NCBI RefSeq assembly: GCF_041260665.1
Contig: NZ_JBGCCT010000004.1
Span: 310,001 to 374,000, forward strand
Direction: 5' to 3'
Length of the DNA stretch: 64,000 nucleotides
From: Catenulispora sp. GP43
GTDB lineage: Bacteria; Actinomycetota; Actinomycetes; Streptomycetales; Catenulisporaceae
The notes under the pieces are model-generated. The model was not told where the DNA came from. It made no database searches and saw nothing but the letters and a program-made list of their open reading frames with translations. This document shows positions 49,699 through 59,228 of the stretch, in pieces (position 1 is the first letter of the stretch; each line of letters begins with the position of its first letter). A program made the translations under genes and the position numbers.

Positions 49699-50256
49699 CT
49701 ACCGGCGGGCCCACTCGTCCGCTGTGAGTTCGTAGCGAACCTCCCCGTGCTCGGAGCCCTCGATCGGCTCCAGCTCGGGGAAATACGTGTCCACGTGCCT
49801 CATCCCCAGCTTCTCCAGCACGTGGCGGGAACCACTGTTCACGAACATCGTGTCGGCCCAGACGAGCCGCACCCCGAGTTCGGTGAACGCCTTGCGCAGC
49901 AACGCCTGCGACCCCTCGGTGGCATAGCCCCTGCCCCACGCGGCGTGCCGCAGCCGATAGCCGAGCTCGACCTCGTCCAGCGGTCCCTCGGCCTTGGGCC
50001 GCAGGATGAACCAGCCGATGAAGGCGCCGCCGTCCTTCTCGTGCGCGGCGAACAAGCCGAGCTTGTACTCCCACTTCTCCAGGCCGGCCAGGATGTTCGG
50101 CAGGTGCCGCTCGCGGACGGCCTCAGGGGCGGTCGGCACGCCCCCGGTGAGGTACCGCATCACCGCGGGGTCGCTGTCCAGCTCGATCAGCAGGTCGGCG
50201 TCGTCCTCGGTGAAGGGGCGCAGGAGCAGGCGGTCGGTCTCGAGGTAGGTGTCCAC
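49699..50256 (-). CDS. RimJ/RimL-type GNAT acetyltransferase
   Basis: This 185-aa protein has the RimL layout: LETDRLLLRPFTEDDADLL at the N-terminus, VELGYRLRHAAWGRGYATEG acetyl-CoA loop and NSGSRHVLEKLGMRHV at the end. Substrate may be a protein N-terminus or a small molecule. It lies 26 bp downstream of the MocR gene on the same strand. Confidence 0.88.
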   Translation of the reverse strand: MDTYLETDRLLLRPFTEDDADLLIELDSDPAVMRYLTGGVPTAPEAVRERHLPNILAGLEKWEYKLGLFAAHEKDGGAFIGWFILRPKAEGPLDEVELGYRLRHAAWGRGYATEGSQALLRKAFTELGVRLVWADTMFVNSGSRHVLEKLGMRHVDTYFPELEPIEGSEHGEVRYELTADEWARR

Positions 50257-50282
50257 GACAGCCGATCATCGCCGACCGGCGG

Positions 50283-51803
50283 TCACGCCACCCAACGGTT
50301 TTCCTCCGGTACCGGCGGCAGCACGGTCTCGCACCGGAACGCCGCGGCCAGCCGCCGCACCGCGTCGCGCAGCGTCTCCTCGGGAAGCGTGTACGGGATC
50401 CGCACCCGGTGCTCGAACGTCCCGGGATCCACGCCGAACTGCGGCCCGCCGACCAGCCGCACGCCGAAGGCCGCGGCCCGGTCCGCCAGCTCCGTGGACG
50501 ACGGCTCGCCCATGTCCACCCACAGCGACAGCCCGCCGGGCGGCCGGCGCCACGTCCAGTCCGGCAGCTCCGCGGCCAGCGCCGCCTCCAGCGCGGCCCG
50601 CTGCCGCCGCAGCCGCTCCCGGCGCTCCTCGACGATGCCCCACCCGCGCCGCAGCAGCGCCGCGGCCAGGATCTGGTCCACCACCGAGCCCGCCATGTCC
50701 ATCGCCACCCGCTGGCCGGCCAGCTCGGTGGCCATCCGCGGGGTGGTCCGGATCCAGCCGATCCGCAGGCCGCCCCAGTGGCTCTTGGACATCGAGCCGA
50801 CGCAGATCACCTGCTCGGCGGCCGCGCGCGAGACCGAGGCCGGGAACGGCGGCGGGGCCGGGACGTCCAGGGCCATGTCCGCGACGGTCTCGTCGTTGAC
50901 GATCCAGGTGCCGGCGGCCCGCGCCGCCTCCGCGGCCTGGGCCCGGCGCTCGGGCGACATCAGCGAGCCGGTCGGGTTCTGGAAGTCCGGGATCAGGTAC
51001 GCCACCCGCGGCGCCGTCTGGCGCAGCTGCGCGGCCAGCACGTCGGACTCGATGCCGTCCTCGCCGACCGGCACCGGCACCGGCCGCAGCCGGGCCCGCC
51101 GCATGGCCTCCACGCTGTTCGGGTAGGTCGGGCTCTCCACCACGACCCGGTCCCCCGGCCCGCACAGCAGGCCCAGCGCCAGCACGTTGCCGTGCTGCGC
51201 CCCGGAGGTGATGACGATCTGGTCCGGCGTGGTCGGCAGCCCGCGCTGGACGTAGCGCTCGGCGATCAGCTCGCGCAGCTCCGGCCAGCCGGCGTGGTAG
51301 TAGCCGGTGTCCGCGGTCAGCGCCGCGATGGTCGGCGCGACCTCGGTCAGCACCTCGGCCATCAGCTCGCCCGGCATGCCGAAGGAGGCGCAGGACAGGT
51401 CGATGGCCACGTCCGCGGCGCCGGGCTGGCTGGGCAGCAGCCAGCCGCCGGAGACCTGGGGGCCGGCGCCGGGCGGCAGCGTGGTCCAGGTGCCCGAGCC
51501 GCGCCGGCTCTCCAGGAAGCCGTCCTCCCGCAGCAGGTCGTAGGCGGCGGTGACGGTGGTCCGGCTCATCCCCAGGGCGGCGGCCAGGTCGCGCTCGGCC
51601 GGGACCCGGGTGCGCAGCGCGATGCGGCCGTCCAGGATCAGGGCCCGGACGCTGTGCGCCAGCGCCCGGTAGGCCGGGCGGCGCTCGGACTCGGCGGCCG
51701 GGGTGCCGACCGCGCCCAGGTGCGAGACCTCGCGGATCAGCCGGGCCAGGCGGGTGCTGCCCACCGTGCGGTCGGTCGTCACCAGCTCCATCGGAGCAGC
51801 CAT
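50283..51803 (-). CDS. MocR-type transcription factor (GntR HTH fused to PLP aminotransferase domain)
   Basis: This 506-aa protein has a GntR winged helix at about 35-105 (AYDLLREDGFLESRRGSGTW) and a fold-type I aminotransferase domain with the PLP Lys in VGSMSKSHWGG. Relatives such as PdxR sense PLP and regulate vitamin B6 or transport genes. It is divergent from a YczE-type membrane gene with a nested inverted repeat between; the two are known to pair in many actinobacteria. A PPOX-fold gene beyond YczE is consistent with a B6 or flavin/F420 link. Confidence 0.88.
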   Translation of the reverse strand: MAAPMELVTTDRTVGSTRLARLIREVSHLGAVGTPAAESERRPAYRALAHSVRALILDGRIALRTRVPAERDLAAALGMSRTTVTAAYDLLREDGFLESRRGSGTWTTLPPGAGPQVSGGWLLPSQPGAADVAIDLSCASFGMPGELMAEVLTEVAPTIAALTADTGYYHAGWPELRELIAERYVQRGLPTTPDQIVITSGAQHGNVLALGLLCGPGDRVVVESPTYPNSVEAMRRARLRPVPVPVGEDGIESDVLAAQLRQTAPRVAYLIPDFQNPTGSLMSPERRAQAAEAARAAGTWIVNDETVADMALDVPAPPPFPASVSRAAAEQVICVGSMSKSHWGGLRIGWIRTTPRMATELAGQRVAMDMAGSVVDQILAAALLRRGWGIVEERRERLRRQRAALEAALAAELPDWTWRRPPGGLSLWVDMGEPSSTELADRAAAFGVRLVGGPQFGVDPGTFEHRVRIPYTLPEETLRDAVRRLAAAFRCETVLPPVPEENRWVA

Positions 51804-51834
51804 GCCACCCTCCTTCGATTGGCCCTACATCAGC

Positions 51835-51869
51835 GGGCCACTTGACCTCCATCCTGATGGAAGTGGCCC
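51835..51869. promoter_or_regulatory. Nested inverted repeat in the MocR/YczE divergent region
   Basis: The outer arms are GGGCCACTT and AAGTGGCCC (9 bp); inside lies CCATC-CT-GATGG. It lies 32-66 bp upstream of the MocR start and is a likely MocR operator. Confidence 0.5.
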
Positions 51870-51897
51870 GCAAGGGCAATCCTCACAGGAGGCCAAC

Positions 51898-52785
51898 ATG
51901 ACCAGCACGGCGTCCGCGGAACGTGCGTCCTCCACCGCCCCGGTGGCCGGCGACCAGGCCGAGCGCGCGATGCTCGGGCGGTACGAAGACCGGATCGCCG
52001 ATCCGCTGCCCCTGGGGGCCGTGGCCCGCGCCGCACTGGCGTGGTTCTCGGCGCTGAGCTCTGCACTCTCGATTCCCCGGGACCGCCGTGCGCGCCGCAT
52101 GGTCCAGCTCCAGCTGGGGCTGATCCTGTACGGCGTCAGCGACGGCATGATCCTGATGTCCGGACTCGGTGCGAACCCCTGGGACGTCTTCCACCAGGGC
52201 CTGGCCAGGCACATAGGCCTGCCGGTCGGCACGACGGTGATCCTGGTCGGCGCGGTGGTGATGCTGGCCTGGATCCCGATCCGGCAGAAGCCCGGCTTCG
52301 GCACCCTCAGCAACGTGGTCGTGGTCGGCCTGGCGATGGACGGCGCGATGGCCTGGCTGCCGACACCGCACGCCTGGTGGCTGCGCTGGGGCGAGATGCT
52401 GGCCGGGATCGTGCTGAACGGCGTGGCGACCGGCTCCTACATCGGGGCCGGCATGGGCCCCGGCCCGCGCGACGGCGTGATGACCGGCTACGCGGCCCGG
52501 GGCCACTCGATCCGCGTGGTCCGCACCTCGATGGAGCTCACGGTGCTGGCCGCCGGCTGGCTCCTGGGCGGCACGGTGGGCATCGGCACCGCGGCCTACG
52601 CGCTGCTGATCGGGCCGCTGGCGCACCGGTTCATCCCGCTGCTGGCGATCCGGCCGGAGAAGGACGCGGCAGAGCAGGACATGGGACAGCGGAACCCGGC
52701 AGAGCCGAACGCGGCGGGGCAGGCGGCGCGGGTCGAGAAGCCGCGCCGTGTGGCTTCCGGACAGCTCGTGTCAGAGAACTGCTGA
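51898..52785 (+). CDS. YczE/YitT-type membrane protein
   Basis: This 295-aa protein has about five membrane helices with YczE features (SGLGANPWDVFHQGLA; GIGTAAYALLIGPLAHR). The ~70 N-terminal residues are cytoplasmic and the tail is rich in Ala/Glu. CAGGAGGCCAAC precedes ATG 51898. Such genes pair with MocR regulators; transport of a pyridoxal-like compound has been proposed for the family. Confidence 0.82.
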   Translation: MTSTASAERASSTAPVAGDQAERAMLGRYEDRIADPLPLGAVARAALAWFSALSSALSIPRDRRARRMVQLQLGLILYGVSDGMILMSGLGANPWDVFHQGLARHIGLPVGTTVILVGAVVMLAWIPIRQKPGFGTLSNVVVVGLAMDGAMAWLPTPHAWWLRWGEMLAGIVLNGVATGSYIGAGMGPGPRDGVMTGYAARGHSIRVVRTSMELTVLAAGWLLGGTVGIGTAAYALLIGPLAHRFIPLLAIRPEKDAAEQDMGQRNPAEPNAAGQAARVEKPRRVASGQLVSENC

Positions 52786-52802
52786 GAAGCCAGAGCCAGA
52801 CT

Positions 52803-52847
52803 CCGGAGCGCGTCTTCCTTGGTGGGGCCTTGGAGGACGCGCTCCGG
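52803..52847. terminator. Terminator hairpin between convergent genes
   Basis: CCGGAGCGCGTC and GACGCGCTCCGG form a perfect 12-bp stem with a 21-nt loop, between YczE and the PPOX-fold gene. Confidence 0.7.
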
Positions 52848-52864
52848 TCATTCCGAAGCCCCGC

Positions 52865-53344
52865 TCAGAACCCCCGGGCCTTGCTCGGGCGGATCCGCGT
52901 CGCCACCGTGTACTTCTCCATGGCCTCGGCGACCGTCTTCCCGAAGTACTTCGCGGCGCGGTCCGTGTACTTCGCCACGAACTCCGGCACCTCGCCGATC
53001 GGCGGATGCCCGTCCAGGATCTCGACGTCGCCGGTGAAGACCGCGACCTCCAGGTCGTGCACGCCGCCGTCGAAGTGCAGCGCCACCGTCGGCCGCTCCG
53101 TCATCGAGCGGAGCCGGGCCGCGGTGTCGGAGTGGTAGATCAGGAAGCTGCCGTCGCCCCATTCGTCATCCTCATCCGGGGTCCACAGGAACCACACCGG
53201 GTTCGGTTGCGGAACGCCCGCGGCGTTGACGGTGACCAGCCAGATGATCTCCTCCTGGACCAGGCGGCGGCGGACGGTCCGGCCGTATTCGGTGGCCGGG
53301 TCCGGGAGGACGTGCGCACTAGCGGGATCAGTCATGCCCGCCAC
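52865..53344 (-). CDS. PPOX-fold protein, F420-dependent-type oxidoreductase
   Basis: This 159-aa split-barrel protein has IWLVTVNAAGVPQPNPVWFLW, the strand pair typical of pyridoxamine-phosphate-oxidase-like proteins, and a LHFDGGVHDLEVAVFTGDVEIL second half. Small actinobacterial members of this type often bind F420 rather than FMN; cofactor cannot be proven here. ATG 53335 is an alternative start. Confidence 0.8.
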   Translation of the reverse strand: MAGMTDPASAHVLPDPATEYGRTVRRRLVQEEIIWLVTVNAAGVPQPNPVWFLWTPDEDDEWGDGSFLIYHSDTAARLRSMTERPTVALHFDGGVHDLEVAVFTGDVEILDGHPPIGEVPEFVAKYTDRAAKYFGKTVAEAMEKYTVATRIRPSKARGF

Positions 53345-53363
53345 GATAGGCAGCCGTCCGCGA

Positions 53364-54122
53364 CTATGCGATCAACTTCAGCACGGCATCGCAGAGGTCC
53401 CGCGGCAGGACGAAGGAGTCGGACTCCTTCATGTCCAGGACCACGCCGTCCACGCCGTCGTAGTCCGCCAGCCCGAACAGCGTCGCGGCGGTCATGTCGG
53501 CGGCGCCGGTCACCCCGGGGTCCCGCTTCTGGTGCGCGATGTACAGGTCCGGCGCGGTGAACGCCATGACGTAGTTGCCCGGCGGCTTCGGCAGCGCGAC
53601 GACGCGGGGCCGGCCGGTGTCGTCGACCGGGACGACGTAGTGCTCGAAGCCGGCCAGCCGCGGGCCGAGGTCCTCGGCACTGGCGTTCAGGGAGCTCTCC
53701 ACCTGTAGCGCGTCGATCCACCGGGCCAGAAAGTCCAGTACGGCGTCGTCGATGCCCACCGACCAGCCGTGCACGTCCGGCCCGGCGGGGTTCACCCGCA
53801 CCTCCGACACGCCGCGGCCGAGCGCGCCGAACAGCTCCACCCCGCGCACCGGGCCGCCGGCCGCGGCGAAGGCGGCCCCGGCCTCGATCGCGGCCTGGAC
53901 CCGGGCGGCGTCGGTGAACAGCCACAGGTCCCCGGGAGACGGCGCCCGGCCGAGAGCCGGCGTGGGGATCATGCTCTCGTAGACCTTGCGGTCCGGGAAG
54001 GTCTCGTTCAGCCACAGCATCGGCGCGTACCAGCCGTCGTGGGCGAGCAGCGCGCGCACCACGTCGCTCTCCGAGGCTTCCCCGCCTGCGTAGTCGGCCA
54101 GAACTCCGGTCACAGCAGCCAT
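53364..54122 (-). CDS. Protein of unknown function
   Basis: This 252-aa soluble protein has the helix-rich start VVRALLAHDGWYAPMLWLNE and a middle portion GDLWLFTDAARVQAA that reminds me of SseB-like N-terminal domains, but no family is certain. It has no signal peptide or membrane segment. It ends 19 bp before the PPOX gene begins, on the same strand. Confidence 0.6.
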   Translation of the reverse strand: MAAVTGVLADYAGGEASESDVVRALLAHDGWYAPMLWLNETFPDRKVYESMIPTPALGRAPSPGDLWLFTDAARVQAAIEAGAAFAAAGGPVRGVELFGALGRGVSEVRVNPAGPDVHGWSVGIDDAVLDFLARWIDALQVESSLNASAEDLGPRLAGFEHYVVPVDDTGRPRVVALPKPPGNYVMAFTAPDLYIAHQKRDPGVTGAADMTAATLFGLADYDGVDGVVLDMKESDSFVLPRDLCDAVLKLIA

Positions 54123-54158
54123 GAAGACCAGTCAATCAGGGTTCGCCGACACACGACA

Positions 54159-54190
54159 AGGGCGGGCCGGGATCGCTCCCGGCCCGCCCT
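54159..54190 (-). terminator. aspS terminator hairpin
   Basis: AGGGCGGGCCGGGA and TCCCGGCCCGCCCT form a perfect 14-bp stem with a tetraloop, downstream of aspS. Confidence 0.8.
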
Positions 54191-54222
54191 GGCGCGCTTC
54201 TAGAGGGCCCTGAACCCCGGCG

Positions 54223-56010
54223 TCACGCCTTGGCCGGGCTCGCGTCCTTGCCCCCCTTGGGCTCGTACACCGCGTCCACCCCGGCCTCCTTGCGCTGCGC
54301 CGGCGTGATCGGCGTCGGCGCGCCGGTCAGCGGGTCGCCGCCGGTGGCGGTCTTCGGGAACGCCATCACGTCGCGGATGGTGTCCGCGCCGGTCAGCAGC
54401 GCGACCAGGCGGTCCAGGCCGAAGGCGATCCCGCCGTGCGGCGGCGGGCCGTAGTTGAAGGCCTCCAGCAGGAAGCCGAACTGCGACTGCGCCTCCTCGT
54501 GCGACAGCCCGATCGCGTCGAACGCGCGCTCCTGCACGTCCTTGCGGTGGATACGGATCGACCCGCCGCCGAGCTCGGTGCCGTTGAGCACGATGTCGTA
54601 GGCGTTCGACAGGGCCGAGCCGGGGTCCTTGTCGAAGGTGTCCAGGCTCTCCGCGGTGGGCGCGGTGAACGGGTGGTGCACCGCGTGCCAGCCGGTCTGC
54701 ACGCCGGCCGCGTCCTCGATCGGCTCGAACATCGGGAAGTCCACGACCCACAGGAACTTCCAGGCGCTCTCGTCGATCAGCTCGCCACGCTTGCCGATCT
54801 CCAGCCGGGCCGCGCCCAGCAGCTCCTGGGAGGCGGTGCGCTTGCCGGCGGCGAAGAAGACCGCGTCGCCGGGCTTGGCGCCGACCTTGTCGGCCAGACC
54901 GGCCAGGTGCGCCTCGGACAGGTTCTTGGCCACCGGGCCGCGCAGCTCGCCGCTCTCGGCGTCGATGACCACGTAGGCCAGGCCCTTGGCGCCGCGCGCC
55001 TTGGCCCAGTCCTGCCAGGCGTCCAGCTCCTTGCGGGTCTGGGACGCGCCGCCGGGCATGACCACGGCGCCGACGTAGGGCGCCTGGAACACCCGGAACT
55101 CGGTGCCGGCGAAGTACTCGGTCAGCTCGGTGAGCTCCTGGCCGAAGCGCAGGTCCGGCTTGTCCGAGCCGAAGCGGTCCATCGCCTCGCGGTACTTCAT
55201 GCGCGGCAGCGGCAGCGGGACCTCGACGCCGAGCGTCTCCTTCCACACCGCGGCCACCACGGCCTCGCCGACCTTCAGGATGTCCTCCTGGTCGACGAAC
55301 GAGGCCTCGATGTCCAGCTGGGTGAACTCCGGCTGCCGGTCGGCACGGAAGTCCTCGTCCCGGTAGCAGCGCGCGATCTGGTAGTAGCGCTCCAGGCCGG
55401 CGACCATCAGAAGCTGCTTGAACAGCTGCGGGGACTGCGGCAGCGCGTACCAGGCGCCCGGCTGCAGGCGCACCGGCACCAGGAAGTCGCGCGCGCCCTC
55501 GGGGGTGGAGCGGGTCAGGGTCGGGGTCTCGACGTCGAGGAAGCCGTGGTCCTCCATGACGTCCCGGATGACCTTGGTGGCCTTGGAGCGCATGCGCAGC
55601 GCCCGGGCCATCGGCTCGCGCCGGATGTCGAGGTAGCGGTACTTCAGCCGCATCTCCTCGTTGATGTTCGAGCTCTTGTGCTCGTCGATCGGGAACGGCA
55701 GCGGCGCGGCCGGCGAGAGCACCTCGACGGTGTCCACCACGACCTCGATCGCGCCGGTCGGCAGGTCCGGGTTCTCGTTGCCCTCGGGGCGCACGCGCAC
55801 CTCGCCGGTGGCCACGACGCAGTACTCGTTGCGCAGGTCGTGCACGGACTCGCTCTCGCGGACCACGACCTGCACGAACCCGGACGCGTCCCGCAGATCC
55901 AGGAAGGTCACGCCCCCGTGATCGCGCCGGCGGGCGACCCACCCGGCCAGCGTGACGGTGGTACCGGCGTCGGACGCGCGCAGCGTACCCGCCTCATGGG
56001 TGCGGATCAC
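54223..56010 (-). CDS. aspS: Aspartyl-tRNA synthetase, bacterial type
   Basis: This 595-aa synthetase has an N-terminal OB fold ([21 protein letters not shown]), the class II core ([34 protein letters not shown]) and a bacterial GAD insertion domain at about 290-410. [23 protein letters not shown] is motif 3. The start is GTG 56010, overlapping the hisS stop by 4 nt; upstream frame is a shadow. Confidence 0.96.
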   Translation of the reverse strand: MIRTHEAGTLRASDAGTTVTLAGWVARRRDHGGVTFLDLRDASGFVQVVVRESESVHDLRNEYCVVATGEVRVRPEGNENPDLPTGAIEVVVDTVEVLSPAAPLPFPIDEHKSSNINEEMRLKYRYLDIRREPMARALRMRSKATKVIRDVMEDHGFLDVETPTLTRSTPEGARDFLVPVRLQPGAWYALPQSPQLFKQLLMVAGLERYYQIARCYRDEDFRADRQPEFTQLDIEASFVDQEDILKVGEAVVAAVWKETLGVEVPLPLPRMKYREAMDRFGSDKPDLRFGQELTELTEYFAGTEFRVFQAPYVGAVVMPGGASQTRKELDAWQDWAKARGAKGLAYVVIDAESGELRGPVAKNLSEAHLAGLADKVGAKPGDAVFFAAGKRTASQELLGAARLEIGKRGELIDESAWKFLWVVDFPMFEPIEDAAGVQTGWHAVHHPFTAPTAESLDTFDKDPGSALSNAYDIVLNGTELGGGSIRIHRKDVQERAFDAIGLSHEEAQSQFGFLLEAFNYGPPPHGGIAFGLDRLVALLTGADTIRDVMAFPKTATGGDPLTGAPTPITPAQRKEAGVDAVYEPKGGKDASPAKA

Positions 56011-57269
56011 TTCAACTTCTCCTGAATCGTCGTGACGATGTCGGCGAGGGAGGCGGACTCCTGCTCCCCGGTCGCCAGTTCCTTGATCTGAATGACGTTC
56101 TCCGCGATGTCCCGCTCGCCGAGGATCAGCGCGTACTTCGCGCCGGACCGGTCCGCGGCCTTCATCGCGGCCTTCATGCCCTTGCTGCCGTAGCCGAAGT
56201 CGGCGGCGACACCGGCCCGGCGCAGCGTGGTGACCAGCTCGAAGAGCCGCTCGCGGGCCTGCTCGCCGAGCGGCACCGCGAAGACCCCGAGCTGCTCGCC
56301 GCCCGGGACCGGCCGGTCCTCGGCCTGCATCGCGAGGATGGTCCGGTCCACCCCGAGCGCCCAGCCGACGCTGGGCAGGCTCGGGCCGCCGAGCTCCTCG
56401 GACAGGCCGTCGTAGCGGCCGCCGGCGCCGATCGCGGTCGGCGAGCCGGTGATGCCGCTGTGCACGAACTCGAAGGTGGTGCGGGTGTAGTAGTCCAGTC
56501 CGCGCACCAGCTTGGGGTCGTCCACGAAGGCCACGCCGGCCGCGGTGAGCAGGCGCCGGACCTCGTCGTGGTAGGCCTTGCACTCCTCGCAGAGGTTGTC
56601 GCTGATCAGCGGGGCGTCGGTGAGCTGCTTCTGCACCGCCTCGCGCTTGTCGTCCAGCACCCGCAGCGGATTGATCTCCGCACGCTTGCGGGTCTCCTCG
56701 TCGAGGTCCAGGCCGCGCAGGAACTCCTGGAGCTTCTCGCGGTAGGCCGGACGGCACTTCTGGTCGCCGAGCGAGTTCACCAGCAGCGAGTACTCGGTCA
56801 GGCCCAGGCCCTTGTAGATGTCGTCGCCGATGATCAGCAGCTCGGCGTCCAGCGCCGGGTCCTCAGCGCCCAGGGCCTCCGCGCCGACCTGGGAGAAGTG
56901 GCGGTAGCGGCCGCGCTGCTGCTTCTCATAGCGGTAGAAGGAGCCGGAGTACCACAGCTTCACCGGCAGGCTGCCGCGGATCAGGTTGGCCTGGAGGGCG
57001 GCGCGCAACACCGAGGCCGTGCCCTCCGGCCGCAGCGTGATCTCGTCGCCGCCGCGGGTGGTGAAGGAGTACATCTCCTTGGTGACGATGTCCGTGCTCT
57101 CGCCGACGCCGCGCTTGAACATCGCGGTCGACTCGAAGGCCGGGGTCTCGACATAGCCGTAGCCGGCCCCGCGCAGCGGCGCCGCCATCGCCTCGCGCAC
57201 CGCGAGGTAGGCCGCCGAGTCGGGCGGGAGGATGTCGAAGGTGCCCGGCGCGTTCTTGAAGGTGCTCAT
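56007..57269 (-). CDS. hisS: Histidyl-tRNA synthetase
   Basis: This 420-aa class II synthetase has the [13 protein letters not shown] and [16 protein letters not shown] motifs and the histidine-binding loop [13 protein letters not shown], with the C-terminal anticodon domain. It follows the MBL hydrolase by 17 bp and is coupled to aspS. Confidence 0.96.
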   Translation of the reverse strand: MSTFKNAPGTFDILPPDSAAYLAVREAMAAPLRGAGYGYVETPAFESTAMFKRGVGESTDIVTKEMYSFTTRGGDEITLRPEGTASVLRAALQANLIRGSLPVKLWYSGSFYRYEKQQRGRYRHFSQVGAEALGAEDPALDAELLIIGDDIYKGLGLTEYSLLVNSLGDQKCRPAYREKLQEFLRGLDLDEETRKRAEINPLRVLDDKREAVQKQLTDAPLISDNLCEECKAYHDEVRRLLTAAGVAFVDDPKLVRGLDYYTRTTFEFVHSGITGSPTAIGAGGRYDGLSEELGGPSLPSVGWALGVDRTILAMQAEDRPVPGGEQLGVFAVPLGEQARERLFELVTTLRRAGVAADFGYGSKGMKAAMKAADRSGAKYALILGERDIAENVIQIKELATGEQESASLADIVTTIQEKLK

Positions 57270-57286
57270 GATGGTCGTGGGTGTCC

Positions 57287-57982
57287 CTACATGCCGCGGG
57301 GTTTGATCTGCTGCGGCGCGGCTTCCGTCAGGAACGGGTTCGTGGCGCGCTCACGGCCGATCGTGGTCTGGGGGCCGTGGCCGGACAGGACGACGGTCTC
57401 GTCCGCCAGCGGCAGGCAGACGCGGGCCAGTGACGCCAGCAACTCTTCGCGGTCGCCGCCGGGGAGGTCCCAGCGGCCGACCGCTCCGGCGAACAGGAGG
57501 TCCCCGGTGAAGAGCACCTGCGGGATGTCCTGCTGCTCGGGAGTCCGGAACGTCACTGAGCCCTTGGTATGGCCCGGGGCGTGGTCGACGGTGATCTCCA
57601 GACCGGCCACGCTCAGCAGGACGCCGTCGGTGAGCTCCTTGACGTCCGAGGGCTCCACGAACTTCGACTGCCCGAAGACCGGGGTGCCCGGGGCGATGCC
57701 CAGCCACTTCTGCGGGTCGGTCAGCTGCTCCCGGTCGCCGGGGTGGATGTAGGCCGGGACGCCGTAGTCGCCGCACACCGGGACGACGCTCATCGTGTGG
57801 TCGACGTGGCCGTGCGTCAGCAGGACCGCGACCGGCTGCAGCTTGTGCTCGCGGACGACTTCCTCGACCCCCGGGACGGCGTCCTCGCCGGGATCGATGA
57901 TCACGCACTGCTCACCGGCGCCGGGCGCCACGAGATAGCAGTTCGCACCCAGGCTTCCGGCTGGGAATCCGGCGACTAGCAC
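57287..57982 (-). CDS. Metallo-beta-lactamase-fold hydrolase (glyoxalase II-like)
   Basis: This 231-aa protein has the zinc motif THGHVDHT, further ligands in [17 protein letters not shown] and LSGHGPQT. It fits the glyoxalase II-like subgroup seen just upstream of hisS in many actinobacteria. Thioester hydrolysis is plausible, but the substrate is not known. Confidence 0.88.
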   Translation of the reverse strand: MLVAGFPAGSLGANCYLVAPGAGEQCVIIDPGEDAVPGVEEVVREHKLQPVAVLLTHGHVDHTMSVVPVCGDYGVPAYIHPGDREQLTDPQKWLGIAPGTPVFGQSKFVEPSDVKELTDGVLLSVAGLEITVDHAPGHTKGSVTFRTPEQQDIPQVLFTGDLLFAGAVGRWDLPGGDREELLASLARVCLPLADETVVLSGHGPQTTIGRERATNPFLTEAAPQQIKPRGM

Positions 57983-58192
57983 GCGCGCCCCACACTATGT
58001 TCGGTGATTGCGGTCAGGAGATTTCCCTACGCAGGCTACCGGGGGCGCCGGTCCCTTTGCGAACTCATTGGAAGCTCACAGGTGTTTTCTAGGGAAGGCA
58101 CCGTACACTGTCCCGCTGATAGCTCGATCACAGAGTGGATCTGATATGTCCTCGGCCCTCGCGGGCCGACCCACGATCGCGGAGGCGAAACG
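57983..58192. promoter_or_regulatory. Divergent promoter region
   Basis: This 210-bp region must hold promoters for the leftward MBL-hisS-aspS unit and the rightward cyclophilin gene. A TACACT at 58107-58112 is a plausible plus-strand -10. No clear palindrome is visible. Confidence 0.4.
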
Positions 58193-59023
58193 GTGACCAG
58201 CAAGGACCGTCAGCGAGAGCTCGAGCGCGCCCGGTATGAGCGCGTCCAGGCCCGCTTGGCCCAGCAGCAGGCGGCCGCCAAGAAGCGCAACATGATCACG
58301 GCGGTCGTGGCCGCGGTGGCGGTGGTCGGGATAGGGGTCGGCGTCGCGGTGGCGACCAGCGGCGGCAAGAGCGGGACGGCCAGCGCCGCGAGCTCGGCGC
58401 CGACCAGCGCGTCCTCGCCCTCGGACACCTCCTCGCCGTCCTCGCCGGCGCCGACCAGCTCCAGCCCGGAGCAGATCGGCTACCAGAAGACCGGCAGCGC
58501 CTCGAAGGACGTCGGCGTGCCGACCTACAACGCCGCCGACGCCGCCAAGCCGTACACCGCGACGATCCACTTCAGCTCCGGCGACCTCAGCTTCGACGCG
58601 CTGACCACGAAGGCGCCGTACACCACGTACTCGTTCAAGTACCTGGCGGGCAAGGGCTACTTCGACAACACCAAGTGCCACCGGCTGGTGACCTCGGGCA
58701 TCTACGTGCTGCAGTGCGGCGACCCCAGCGGCACCGGCAGCGGCGGCCCCGGCTACCAGTTCCAGGACGAGAACCTGACCGGCGCCTCCTACCCGGCCGG
58801 GACCATCGCGATGGCCAACGCCGGACCCGGGACCAACGGCAGCCAGTTCTTCATCTGCTACAAGGACTCGCCGCTCCCGGCGAACTACACCCCGTGGGGC
58901 AAGATCACCTCGGGTCTGGACGTGGTCACCAAGATCGCGGCCGGCGGCGAGGACGACGCCAACGGCGCCGGCGACGGCCACCCGAAGCTGGACGCCACCA
59001 TCAAGAGCGTGACCATCAAGTAA
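58193..59023 (+). CDS. Membrane-anchored cyclophilin-type peptidyl-prolyl isomerase
   Basis: This 276-aa protein has an N-terminal charged coiled-coil (residues 1-31), a transmembrane helix (33-54), a Ser/Ala/Pro linker (about 58-105) and a cyclophilin domain (about 115-276) with KCHRL, QCGDP, GSQFFI and GKITSGLDVV. The domain would lie outside the membrane. It begins with GTG and is next to the DUF349 gene, in the usual actinobacterial order between hisS and relA. Confidence 0.9.
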   Translation: MTSKDRQRELERARYERVQARLAQQQAAAKKRNMITAVVAAVAVVGIGVGVAVATSGGKSGTASAASSAPTSASSPSDTSSPSSPAPTSSSPEQIGYQKTGSASKDVGVPTYNAADAAKPYTATIHFSSGDLSFDALTTKAPYTTYSFKYLAGKGYFDNTKCHRLVTSGIYVLQCGDPSGTGSGGPGYQFQDENLTGASYPAGTIAMANAGPGTNGSQFFICYKDSPLPANYTPWGKITSGLDVVTKIAAGGEDDANGAGDGHPKLDATIKSVTIK

Positions 59024-59041
59024 CCCGGCCGACCCGCGCCA

Positions 59042-59068
59042 GGGCCCGCCACCGTTGACGGCGGGCCC
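59042..59068 (+). terminator. Terminator hairpin after cyclophilin gene
   Basis: GGGCCCGCC and GGCGGGCCC form a perfect 9-bp stem with a 9-nt loop, 18 bp after the stop. Confidence 0.65.
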
Positions 59069-59097
59069 GGAACGGCGGTTCGATTCCGGAACGTGAC

Positions 59098-59127
59098 GCG
59101 GGCCGTCCCCTCATCGGGACGGTCCGC
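59098..59127 (+). terminator. Second hairpin with T-rich tail
   Basis: GCGGGCCGTCCC and GGGACGGTCCGC pair over 12 bp with one G-T wobble and a 6-nt loop, followed by GCTATTGTTT. It precedes the DUF349 gene. Confidence 0.55.
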
Positions 59128-59228
59128 GCTATTGTTTCCCACTGGACGACCGGGACCCGGATCCGTGCAGGTGTATGTGGCGGACCGGTCCGCAGACACC
59201 CCGGTCCAGCAGAACTTGGAGGCTCATC

